From contig JAFGIH010000040.1 in assembly GCA_016929985.1 (NCBI GenBank), forward strand, positions 1 to 5,336: 5,336 nucleotides of DNA, in the 5' to 3' direction. Of this stretch, positions 1 to 5,336 are shown piece after piece; position 1 is the first letter of the stretch, and each line of letters starts with the position of its first letter. The position numbers and the translations under genes are program-made. Below the pieces are notes generated by a model that had not been told where the DNA came from, ran no database searches, and saw only the letters and a program-made list of their open reading frames with translations. This DNA comes from Thermoleophilia bacterium. Lineage in GTDB: Bacteria; Actinomycetota; Thermoleophilia; RBG-16-64-13.

Positions 1-771
1 CGCGCTCCCAGAGCAGTCCATTCCGCCACCTTGCTCGGGCACGAGAAGGGCGGGCCGACTCTTGCCCTGTTTCACGCGACCGAGCCGGTACCGCGTGCCA
101 TCCGCACCGACGGGAGATATGGGGACATCGGCGTAGCGAAGCTTACGTTCTCGGCCCCTGACGTGAGCACTGTCTGGCAGAACAAGAACGGCGTCCTCAG
201 CTTCTACTCTTCACCGAAGAGCGTGGTATTGCAGGACGCCGAAGACTGCGTCTTTGTCTACGGACGGGACCCGGAAGGGAATCTGATAGAGATCGTCTCC
301 GCTCCCCGTGATACCCCGGAGGCCGTCCCTGTGCTCCGCTCTGTCGGCATCGCCGTCACCGATCTGGAGCGATCCCTAGCATTCTATGAGAACGTCCTGG
401 GCTTCGATAGGCTGGTTCTTGCGCCGCACGCCTCCCTTTCGGGCCTGATCGACGAGATCACCGGCGGGAATGCAAGTACCGTCCGCTCCTGTCTTCTTGC
501 GACGAGTAGAGGCGCAGGAATGCTGGAGCTCATCGAGGTGACAAAGCCCCGGGGAAGGTCTATCCCGTTCGGTGTGCAATGGGGAGACTTCGGCTACCTT
601 CAGCTTTGTCTCTACGCGACCGACAGAGAAAGACTGGCCGCGGAGGTCGAGGCGGAGGGAGTGGATGTGATCCTTCCGTTGCAGAACATCGACGATCCGG
701 AGAATCCGGCCATGTTCATGTACATGAGGGATCCTGACGGCATCCCGATTGAGATAGTAGTCGGTGCCTAG
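1..771 (+). CDS. VOC-superfamily protein with two modules, 5'-truncated by window edge
   Basis: The reading frame is open from base 1 to the TAG at 769-771, so the true start lies left of the window. A TTG at 31 is available but would begin inside the first domain, so I do not treat it as the start. The visible 256 residues hold the end of one VOC (glyoxalase/bleomycin-resistance/dioxygenase) module, ending in DPEGNLIEIVSA, and a complete second module. The second starts at LRSVGIAVTDLERSLAFYENVLGF and ends at DPDGIPIEIVV. The paired beta-alpha-beta signature and the DP(E/D)G...IEIV endings are typical of the superfamily. The terminal glutamates (a usual metal ligand) are present. The positions that usually carry histidine look replaced: S or V in RSVGIAV, L or Q in YLQLCLY, and A or K in GVAKLTF. 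Metal binding may therefore be altered or absent. Substrate is unknown; it could be a lyase, dioxygenase-like or binding protein. It converges on korB, 54 bp away. Confidence 0.85.
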   Translation, partial: RAPRAVHSATLLGHEKGGPTLALFHATEPVPRAIRTDGRYGDIGVAKLTFSAPDVSTVWQNKNGVLSFYSSPKSVVLQDAEDCVFVYGRDPEGNLIEIVSAPRDTPEAVPVLRSVGIAVTDLERSLAFYENVLGFDRLVLAPHASLSGLIDEITGGNASTVRSCLLATSRGAGMLELIEVTKPRGRSIPFGVQWGDFGYLQLCLYATDRERLAAEVEAEGVDVILPLQNIDDPENPAMFMYMRDPDGIPIEIVVGA

Positions 772-825
772 GCCGTCAGGTCGCCGCTACACCCGTGCTG
801 CCGGTGGGCCCGGGACAAAGCTTAG

Positions 826-1689
826 TCAGCGAAAGCTATCCCGGACGAACTCCGCCAACCGGCTCATCTCGATGCGTCGCGACGCGAGCGGTGCGTCGTC
901 CTGTTGATAGGCCGGCAGGCTTCTTTCGAATACGGGCTTACTCGGATTGACGTAGAACACACCCAGCGGCAATCGCTCCGTCTCGATAGCCCGCCGGAAG
1001 GCCTCCACCCGGTCGCCCGGATCGTGGTCGTCCTCCAAGGCATACGTGTTCTGGCGTAACCACTGGGCCGTGTTCACTTTGTTGAACGAAACACAGGGGT
1101 GCAGCACATCCACCAAGGCGTAGCCGGGATGCCGGATGGCCTGCTGCAAGATAGTCTTCAGCGCCGGCTGGTCCACGGTACTGGCACGCGCCACGAAGGA
1201 AGCGTTCAGCGAGATCGCCACCGCGATCGGATTGAAGGGCTCCGAGAGGACCCCATCCACCTGCACGGGGGTGTGAAAGCCGCGCGTGCTCGTGGGCGAG
1301 GCCTGCCCCTTCGTCAGACCGTACACCATGTTGTTGTGCACGATGTTGGTGATGTCGGGGTTCCTGCGGATGGTATGGACGAAATGGTTGCCTCCCTCTC
1401 CGTACATGTCCCCGTCGCCGCTCTCCGCGAGGACGAGCATCCCGGGATTCGCCACCTTGATGCCGGTCGCCGCCGGAAGCGCCCGTCCGTGCAGCCCGTT
1501 GAACGTGTGGCACTTGAGATAGTGCGGCATCTTGGCCGCCTGACCGATCCCTGAGATGATCACCACCTCCTCCGGTTTGCGTCCGGATTCGGCCAGGGTC
1601 TCTTTCAGGATCTTCCAGATGACGAAGTTGCCGCATCCAGGGCACCAGGCGGTCTCGCTCTGCTCCATATCGAAAAGAGTCGAACCCAC
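826..1689 (-). CDS. korB: 2-oxoacid:ferredoxin oxidoreductase, beta subunit (thiamine diphosphate-binding)
   Basis: This 287-residue protein is the catalytic beta subunit. It binds thiamine diphosphate and a 4Fe-4S cluster and, with the alpha subunit, oxidatively decarboxylates a 2-oxoacid (2-oxoglutarate, pyruvate or broader) to the acyl-CoA while reducing ferredoxin in the cytoplasm. Visible signatures are CPGC (C16, C19), C60 in YLKC and C199 in HPC, the four cysteines expected for the cluster. The diphosphate/Mg motif runs from GDGD (91-94) to HNN (118-120). The family blocks [15 protein letters not shown] and [12 protein letters not shown] are also present. Length is normal for the family. 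The start is GTG at 1687-1689: AAAGGAGG sits 5 nt upstream, whereas the first ATG (residue 8) would be 26 nt away. It lies 14 nt after the korA stop, so the two are co-transcribed and probably translationally coupled. Substrate choice among 2-oxoacids cannot be read safely from sequence. Confidence 0.95.
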   Translation of the reverse strand: MGSTLFDMEQSETAWCPGCGNFVIWKILKETLAESGRKPEEVVIISGIGQAAKMPHYLKCHTFNGLHGRALPAATGIKVANPGMLVLAESGDGDMYGEGGNHFVHTIRRNPDITNIVHNNMVYGLTKGQASPTSTRGFHTPVQVDGVLSEPFNPIAVAISLNASFVARASTVDQPALKTILQQAIRHPGYALVDVLHPCVSFNKVNTAQWLRQNTYALEDDHDPGDRVEAFRRAIETERLPLGVFYVNPSKPVFERSLPAYQQDDAPLASRRIEMSRLAEFVRDSFR

Positions 1690-1703
1690 AGCAGCCTCCT
1701 TTC
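1690..1703 (-). promoter_or_regulatory. Ribosome-binding site of korB
   Basis: Between the korA TAG and the korB GTG the minus strand reads GAAAGGAGGCTGCT. AAAGGAGG (1702-1695) is a near-ideal Shine-Dalgarno sequence and is followed by a 5-nt spacer. This decides for the GTG start over the ATG seven codons later. Confidence 0.85.
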
Positions 1704-3419
1704 CTAGCCGGCCGCCTCGTCCAGCCTGTGGACGAGTTCCTCCACCGTGAAGGCGAGACCGTTGTATTTGAGGATCTTCACCGGGATGTCGACCTGCAAC
1801 CGGCTCTGGATGATCTGGGCGAACTGCGCCGTGGCGTTGTTCTCGACGATGCAGAGGCGCTTAGCCTTGCGCAGCAGGTCGGCCGCGCCGGGGTGGAGCG
1901 GATACACCTGCTTGAAGTACAGCACCGCATGCTTTCCGCCCTTTGTCTTGTCGATGGCCTCGGTCACGAGGTGCACCGTCGACCCCCAGCAGACCACCAA
2001 GGTCTCGGCATTCTGCGGACCGATCCACTCCGGCGGCAGTGCTTCGCGTGTGAGGGCGTCGAGTTTCTTCAGGCGCTTCTGGACCATCCGGGTGCGGATG
2101 TCGTGATCCTCGGTGATATGCCCCTTCTCGTCGTGCTCGTCGCTGTCGACGACGACAAGTCCGTCGCCATGTCCCGGAATACCGCGCGGGGTGACCCCGT
2201 CTTCGGTGAAGGCATAGCGTTCGTAATCGGCCGCGGTGCGGATGAGCGCATCCGACTGCTCGAACCCCGAGAAGTCGAAGGGGGGCAGATTGTAGTAGGA
2301 GTCGATGAAGTACTGATCGGTGAGGACGAACACGGGCACCTGATACCGGTCGGCCAGGTTGAACGCCTTCTGCGTCAGGTGAAAAGCATCGTCCAGGGTG
2401 CCCGGCGCGAAGATCGCCCGCGGGAACTCGCCGTGGCCCGCATGGAGGGCGAACAGGAGCTCGCCCTGTTCGGTCCGCGTAGGCAGGCCGGTGGCAGGCC
2501 CCGGTCGCTGGGCTAGGTGGATCACGATGGGCGTCTCGGTCATGGCCGCCAGGCTCAGGCCTTCCACCATCAAAGCGAAGCCGCCCCCGGAGGTGGAGAC
2601 CATACTGCGCGCTCCGGCATACCAGGCGCCCAGCGCCATGTTGATGGCCGCGATCTCGTCCTCGGCCTGTTCGGCGACGATGTCGAAATCGGCGCCATGC
2701 TGCGCGAGGAAGGTGAGCACCGACGTGGAGGGCGTCATGGGGTAGGAGGAGATGAAGCGGCATCCTCCGGCTATGGCGCCCAAGGCGACCGCCTCGCCGC
2801 CGTTCAGGATCACGTCCTCCGTGGTGTTGGATGCGTCCGCGCCGCCGGCCGTGAACGGCAGCTTGTGCTGCAGCTGGGCTCCCGCTTCGTAGCCGAGCGC
2901 GATGGCGGAGAGGTTCTCGTCAATGATCTTCTGGTCCCGTTTCCGAAAGGCGTCTTGTACGCACGACCGGACAACCGATTCATCGACCTCGCAGAGAGCG
3001 GCGATGACACCCACCATCACCACGTTCTTGTAGATGGCCTTGCCCGCCTCTTTGGCGAGACTGGAGAGAGGAACGTTCTCGAACCGGCCGGGAGAGTCGT
3101 CTTCACGCGGGGGGAAGGTCTCCTCCTCGCCAAGGATGATCGTATCTTGCGATATCCGCGTGGAGCAGTGTTGATAGGCATCGCTATCCAGCGGCACGAA
3201 GATGTCCATGCGATCGACCAGCGCCCGCACGCGCTCGGGGGAGATGCGGATGGTGGTGGAGTTGCTGCCGCCCCGCACCCGCGACATGTACTCCTTGGTG
3301 GCGAAGACGTTCAGGCCGGCCTCTCGGAATATGGCGACCATCAGTTGCTCGGCGGTCTGCACGCCCTGCCCCGCCGGACCGCACAGGACAATGGATATAT
3401 CCATGCTTTCAGGCGCCAT
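1704..3419 (-). CDS. korA: 2-oxoacid:ferredoxin oxidoreductase, fused gamma-alpha subunit
   Basis: This 571-residue protein fuses the gamma domain of 2-oxoacid:acceptor oxidoreductases (about residues 7-185) to the alpha subunit (about 205-567). The gamma part shows the glycine-rich [13 protein letters not shown] (14-26) and [13 protein letters not shown] (46-58). The alpha part shows YPMTP (226-230), matching the YPITP motif that is functionally important in archaeal two-subunit enzymes, then [14 protein letters not shown] (275-288) and the [10 protein letters not shown]...HGEFPR block (305-334). A linker about 400-470 precedes the C-terminal domain (WGST...YPLHP...[10 protein letters not shown]). 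The ATG at 3419 has GAAGGAG 5 nt upstream; a second Met at residue 6 is less well placed. The order gamma-alpha then beta is that of KorAB-type enzymes, in which no separate gamma gene is needed. No delta (2x4Fe-4S ferredoxin-like) gene is in the window, as expected for the two-subunit class. Substrate (2-oxoglutarate or a wider 2-oxoacid range) is inferred, not shown. Confidence 0.95.
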   Translation of the reverse strand: MAPESMDISIVLCGPAGQGVQTAEQLMVAIFREAGLNVFATKEYMSRVRGGSNSTTIRISPERVRALVDRMDIFVPLDSDAYQHCSTRISQDTIILGEEETFPPREDDSPGRFENVPLSSLAKEAGKAIYKNVVMVGVIAALCEVDESVVRSCVQDAFRKRDQKIIDENLSAIALGYEAGAQLQHKLPFTAGGADASNTTEDVILNGGEAVALGAIAGGCRFISSYPMTPSTSVLTFLAQHGADFDIVAEQAEDEIAAINMALGAWYAGARSMVSTSGGGFALMVEGLSLAAMTETPIVIHLAQRPGPATGLPTRTEQGELLFALHAGHGEFPRAIFAPGTLDDAFHLTQKAFNLADRYQVPVFVLTDQYFIDSYYNLPPFDFSGFEQSDALIRTAADYERYAFTEDGVTPRGIPGHGDGLVVVDSDEHDEKGHITEDHDIRTRMVQKRLKKLDALTREALPPEWIGPQNAETLVVCWGSTVHLVTEAIDKTKGGKHAVLYFKQVYPLHPGAADLLRKAKRLCIVENNATAQFAQIIQSRLQVDIPVKILKYNGLAFTVEELVHRLDEAAG

Positions 3420-3508
3420 AGATTCTCCTTCGGTCTGTTTCCGGTGGAAGAAACTTCAGGGGTACTCTACCCAGCATCCCGCCTTCTGCAACAGGAAAGC
3501 GTAGGAGG
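3420..3508 (-). promoter_or_regulatory. korA leader with weak promoter candidate and two dyads
   Basis: On the minus strand TTGCAG (3491-3486) is followed after 16 bp by TAGAGT (3469-3464), a weak sigma70-type match. The perfect dyad GGGTA-N3-TACCC (3460-3472) overlaps the candidate -10, as an operator might. A second imperfect dyad, GTTTC...GAAAC (3437-3454), lies between it and the ribosome-binding site GAAGGAG (3431-3425). A promoter here would let korAB be transcribed separately from the upstream winged-helix gene. Read-through from that gene is equally possible, because no convincing terminator is seen in between. Confidence 0.35.
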
Positions 3509-3772
3509 CTAGCGAGAAGGTCCGGCGGTCATCAGCCCCAGATCGGTGATGTGCAGCCAGATGTTGCTGAGCAGCGGATCCCACTCCACCAACCCCTGCC
3601 GGGCCAGTTCGGCCGCGGCCTCTCTCACCACATCGGCCTCCAGCCCCAGCTCATGTCGCAACTCGGCGCCGGAGACCTCGGCCTCGGCATTGGCCCGGTG
3701 CGCGGCGGCCAGGTAGGCCAGGATGGCCTGGGTGGGGGAGGGCTGTGTGGGGTCAGGGGTCATGGGTGGCAT
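3509..3772 (-). CDS. Small winged-helix-like protein (possible transcription regulator)
   Basis: An 87-residue protein that I do not recognise as a named family. After a proline/threonine-rich start (MPPMTPDPTQPSPTQ) it reads as a compact winged helix-turn-helix. A first helix (AILAYLAAAHR) is followed by VSGAELRHELGLEADVVREAAAELARQG, which resembles a helix-turn-recognition helix. A short wing (LVEWDPLLSNIWLHITDLG) follows, before a short tail. No metal-binding or ligand domain is visible. The start is uncertain: ATG at 3772 or the ATG three codons later (3763) both lack a clear Shine-Dalgarno, and a GATAAT-like -10 lies only about 20 bp upstream, so the transcript may have a very short leader. 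It lies 89 bp upstream of korA on the same strand, which makes a role in korAB control conceivable but unproven. Codon composition looks like its neighbours, supporting a real gene. Confidence 0.65.
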   Translation of the reverse strand: MPPMTPDPTQPSPTQAILAYLAAAHRANAEAEVSGAELRHELGLEADVVREAAAELARQGLVEWDPLLSNIWLHITDLGLMTAGPSR

Positions 3773-3792
3773 CAGGCTAGCACGGGGCGCGG

Positions 3793-3798
3793 ATTATC
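3793..3798 (-). promoter_or_regulatory. Possible -10 element of the winged-helix gene
   Basis: The minus strand reads GATAAT (within TAGATAAT), about 20 bp upstream of the ATG at 3772. No good -35 is seen at standard spacing. If used, the leader would be about 14 nt and would contain no Shine-Dalgarno. Confidence 0.25.
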
Positions 3799-3892
3799 TA
3801 CCGGAGGTCAAGGATGGCTTGCCCGAGGTACTCGTGGTCGCGCTCGGGATTGGCAGCTTAGGCATTCCGGCCGTAGTCCGTACTCGTAGACC

Positions 3893-3921
3893 TTGACAAA
3901 TCATTGTTCTGGCAATAGCCT
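3893..3921 (+). promoter_or_regulatory. Sigma70-type promoter for the structured RNA
   Basis: A perfect TTGACA (3893-3898) is followed by exactly 17 bp and TAGCCT (3916-3921), which keeps the key first T, second A and last T of the -10. Transcription would start near 3928, at the left edge of the structured RNA. The position relative to the stems supports it more than the -10 itself. Confidence 0.5.
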
Positions 3922-3927
3922 GTGTAG

Positions 3928-4104
3928 CACGGAAATTGCGAAGTTTTGTTCCGTGGGGCTCAGACTCAAACCCGAATGGGGGGCGAGAGTCACGAGCCAG
4001 GGAGCCAGGCAGTGAATGGGACTGCCCGGTTTTCCAGTTGTGGGGTGGGTGGCTTGCCACCCATTCTGTTTGACATAGGGCCGCGCAAGTGGTTCGGACG
4101 GCCC
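3928..4104 (+). ncRNA. Structured RNA, HEARO / IscB omega-RNA-like, without an adjacent iscB
   Basis: Five stem units can be paired by hand. (A) CACGGAA 3928-3934 with TTCCGTG 3949-3955. (B) A nested arm: GGCTC 3957-3961 with GAGCC 3994-3998, GACTC 3963-3967 with GAGTC 3987-3991, and CCC 3971-3973 with GGG 3978-3980 around a GAAT loop. (C) GGCAGT 4008-4013 with ACTGCC 4021-4026, extended by CC/GG beyond one mismatch. (D) A 10-bp hairpin 4043-4052/4057-4066 with loop CTTG and two G-U pairs. (E) GGGCCG 4078-4083 with CGGCCC 4099-4104. The G-U pairs in D would be A-C mismatches on the other strand, so the RNA is plus-strand. A second GAGCC at 4002-4006 could compete in B. The layout, the GTTTGACAT stretch before stem E and the ribosome-binding site and ATG right after it resemble HEARO RNAs, which guide IscB-type nucleases. 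That assignment is by resemblance only. No HNH/RuvC nuclease gene follows, so it would be a solitary or remnant copy. Confidence 0.6.
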
Positions 4105-4110
4105 GTTGAG

Positions 4111-4142
4111 AGGAGAGAGACATGTGGTGGAAGGCTTTTTAG
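4111..4142 (+). other. Strong ribosome-binding site with six-codon frame MWWKAF
   Basis: AGGAG (4111-4115) stands 6 nt before ATG (4122-4124), an excellent translation start. The frame reads M-W-W-K-A-F and stops at TAG 4140-4142. It begins 17 nt after the last RNA stem, where the nuclease gene would begin in an omega-RNA/IscB locus. It may be the vestige of a lost coding start, or a tiny leader peptide. The residues do not look like an IscB N-terminus. No tryptophan-related gene follows, so a trp-type attenuator is not supported. Confidence 0.35.
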
Positions 4143-4233
4143 TCTGAACCTGCGCTAACGTTCTGGCCGCGCTTAGCCGATACACGGGAGTGCTATCACA
4201 CGGCTTCCAGCAGGCTCTTGAGGATAGGCGCGA

Positions 4234-5336
4234 ATGGGGCAAGCCGAAACGGACGGTATCTCGAGGCCAGTGACTCTCTGGTCGCGCAAAACGCGGATTG
4301 AGCTATCCGTCTACTATATCTATGCCGTCGCAGCATTGGCTTTGTTTCTGCTGTGCGGATTGGTTTGTGCGCAGCTGAACGTTTTCGCATATCACCCGCC
4401 TGGTGTTTTCCCTTGGGCCAGTTTCGTGGTTCTGTTGGTGCTTGCCGTCTTCGCCGAGGTATATTCCATCCGTGTAGCCTCGGGGATGGAAGTGTCGGCA
4501 GGCTTTCTTGCCTGCTTCGTTAGCGCTGCCATCGTGGGTCCGTTAGGCGGTTTTGTGATCGCCGTCATCAGCCAGCTTCCCGGGGCCCGGCAACGCGTCT
4601 GGCAACAGACCCTCTTCTACTGTGCCTCGCTGGGTTTGGTCACCGGTCTTACCTCCTTCGCATACTGGGCGGCCCTCAGTTTTATCGGGGGTTCTGCAGG
4701 TACGTCGGCCGCACTTCTGGCCGTCTTTGGACTGGGTGCTGGCATCATCTATCAGGGTCTCAACTTCGTAGTCGTCGCGCCGGTTGTCTGGCTGCGGCGC
4801 GGCATCGGTGCCAGGCAGGCTTGGCATGACGGCTTCAAACCCTTCCTCCCCTTCGCCCTGTTTTTCCTGGCCATCAGCCTGGGTCTCATCAGCATCTACT
4901 ACATGTACATGCCGGGGCCGGCGCAGGGTGGGGCCGCCAGTCCCTATTCCACCCTTCTGGTGATCCTGTGCCTGCTGCCCGTCGTGGGTCTTATCTACGC
5001 CTTCCGCGCCTATGCCCAGCAGCGGCAACTCGCCGACCACAACGCCAAGCTGGCCGCCCGCAACGAGCGTCTGGCTCTGCAGGCCGTCTCCAGCCAGGTG
5101 GCGGCCTTGGACCTCAAAGACAACTACACCGCCCGCCATTCGGCCGCCGTGGCCCAGTGGGCCTGTGATATCGCCGCGGCCATGGAGCTCTCCGAGCACG
5201 ACCGCAACCTGGTGCACCTTGCCGGGCTGCTGCACGACGTGGGAAAGATCGGCATCCCCGACGACGTGCTCAAGTCGCCGGCCAAGCTCGACAGGGTCAA
5301 CTGGAGCCTCATCGAGAGCCACTGCTACAACGGCTA
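4234..5336 (+). CDS. Membrane-anchored HD-GYP domain protein, 3'-truncated by window edge
   Basis: The frame is open from ATG 4234 to the window end (367 complete codons). An in-frame TAG at 4225-4227 rules out an upstream start; GAGG (4220-4223) or AGG (4226-4228) can serve as a weak ribosome-binding site. Residues about 24-257 form roughly seven hydrophobic spans (near 29-48, 60-78, 86-113, 126-150, 158-185, 204-225 and 238-257), an integral-membrane sensor-like region. A charged helical linker (about 258-290) leads into the HD-GYP domain: DNYTARHS (H302), then LLHDVGKIGIPDD with catalytic H334-D335 and K338, and ESHCYNG with H363. HD-GYP proteins usually hydrolyse cyclic di-GMP (some cleave cGAMP), with the catalytic domain in the cytoplasm. 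The GYP motif itself lies beyond the window, so activity cannot be confirmed. The usual proline after H363 is cysteine. The first ~90 codons look more A/T-tolerant than the strongly GC-biased 3' part. The N-terminal region's ligand is unknown. Confidence 0.92.
   Translation, partial: MGQAETDGISRPVTLWSRKTRIELSVYYIYAVAALALFLLCGLVCAQLNVFAYHPPGVFPWASFVVLLVLAVFAEVYSIRVASGMEVSAGFLACFVSAAIVGPLGGFVIAVISQLPGARQRVWQQTLFYCASLGLVTGLTSFAYWAALSFIGGSAGTSAALLAVFGLGAGIIYQGLNFVVVAPVVWLRRGIGARQAWHDGFKPFLPFALFFLAISLGLISIYYMYMPGPAQGGAASPYSTLLVILCLLPVVGLIYAFRAYAQQRQLADHNAKLAARNERLALQAVSSQVAALDLKDNYTARHSAAVAQWACDIAAAMELSEHDRNLVHLAGLLHDVGKIGIPDDVLKSPAKLDRVNWSLIESHCYNG

Larger units (their letters stand above)
3773..4233. 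other. 461-bp non-coding region between divergent genes
   Basis: No convincing protein gene lies here. The left part (3773-3892) holds a 44-codon plus-strand frame (3762-3896) without a ribosome-binding site. It also holds a near-perfect 9-bp direct repeat GTACTCGT(G/A) at 3828 and 3880, and an inverted repeat GTCAAGG (3807-3813) / CCTTGAC (3891-3897) whose right arm overlaps a -35 element. The middle (3893-4142) is the promoter, structured RNA and mini-frame described separately. The right part (4143-4233) has small dyads: GCTAA/TTAGC at 4154-4158/4173-4177 and AGCCG/CGGCT at 4175-4179/4201-4205, the latter with GATA/TATC inside. The HD-GYP ribosome-binding site follows. Confidence 0.6.

Noticed and set aside
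772..825. Bidirectional terminator between the VOC gene and korB
   Set aside because: Only short, poorly stacked complementarities such as AGCTT/AAGCT are seen, without a flanking T-run on either strand.
1728..3512. Long plus-strand open frames (262 and 331 codons) across korA
   Set aside because: They lie opposite the strongly recognisable gamma-alpha subunit and have low-complexity, charge-rich translations with no family resemblance. High GC leaves the antisense frames open.
3762..3896. 44-codon plus-strand frame with a hydrophobic stretch (VLVVALGIGSLGIPAVV)
   Set aside because: There is no Shine-Dalgarno, it overlaps the start of the winged-helix gene on the other strand, and I see no resemblance to a known small protein. 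It might be a gene fragment, but the evidence is too thin.
4105..4142. Intrinsic terminator ending at TTTTT (4136-4140)
   Set aside because: The nearest good hairpin (4078-4104) ends about 31 nt before the T-run, too far for rho-independent termination, and no closer stem was found.
3928..4233. Cyclic-di-GMP riboswitch upstream of the HD-GYP gene
   Set aside because: This was attractive because of the downstream enzyme, but the conserved GEMM core elements and two-helix layout are not visible. The stems found have a different arrangement.
3794..4242. Minus-strand frames of 109 and 113 codons and a plus-strand 70-codon frame (3946-4158)
   Set aside because: They run through the paired stems of the structured RNA and lack ribosome-binding sites. 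Such frames are expected by-products of a conserved RNA and are often mis-annotated as hypothetical proteins.
4543..5322. 259-codon minus-strand frame
   Set aside because: It is antisense to the HD-GYP gene, and its translation is glycine/glutamine-rich without domains. The plus-strand product has clear membrane spans and the HDxGK motif.

Overview
This is a GC-rich bacterial window with Shine-Dalgarno-led genes. It encodes a ferredoxin-dependent 2-oxoacid oxidoreductase, which fits an anaerobic or microaerophilic lifestyle, and a membrane-anchored HD-GYP signalling protein. Lineage cannot be fixed from sequence alone; an actinobacterial or Chloroflexota-like genome is possible but is only a guess.

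Layout. Positions 1-771 (+) hold the 3' part of a two-module VOC (glyoxalase/dioxygenase-fold) protein whose start lies left of the window. It converges on a minus-strand operon. That operon reads, in transcription order, korA (3419-1704, gamma and alpha parts fused) then korB (1689-826). The pair should form a complete two-subunit 2-oxoacid:ferredoxin oxidoreductase. Upstream on the same strand is an 87-residue winged-helix-like protein (3772-3509). The 89-bp leader between it and korA holds a weak promoter candidate and two small dyads.

The most interesting part is the non-coding stretch 3773-4233. After a good promoter-like element (TTGACA, 17 bp, TAGCCT) there is a dense series of nested, compensating stems from about 3928 to 4104 on the plus strand. 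G-U pairs in one helix fix the strand. It is followed at once by a strong ribosome-binding site and an ATG that reads only six codons. The architecture and sequence flavour resemble HEARO RNA, the omega RNA of IscB nucleases, but no iscB gene follows. I call it a solitary omega-RNA-like structured RNA. That a structured RNA exists here is fairly secure; the family assignment rests on pattern recognition and needs a covariance-model search.

From 4234 to the right edge runs the 5' part of a gene for an integral-membrane HD-GYP protein, probably a cyclic-di-GMP phosphodiesterase. It is cut by the window before the GYP motif.

The korAB genes clearly work together. The VOC gene, the winged-helix gene, the RNA and the HD-GYP gene have no demonstrated link to each other beyond adjacency.
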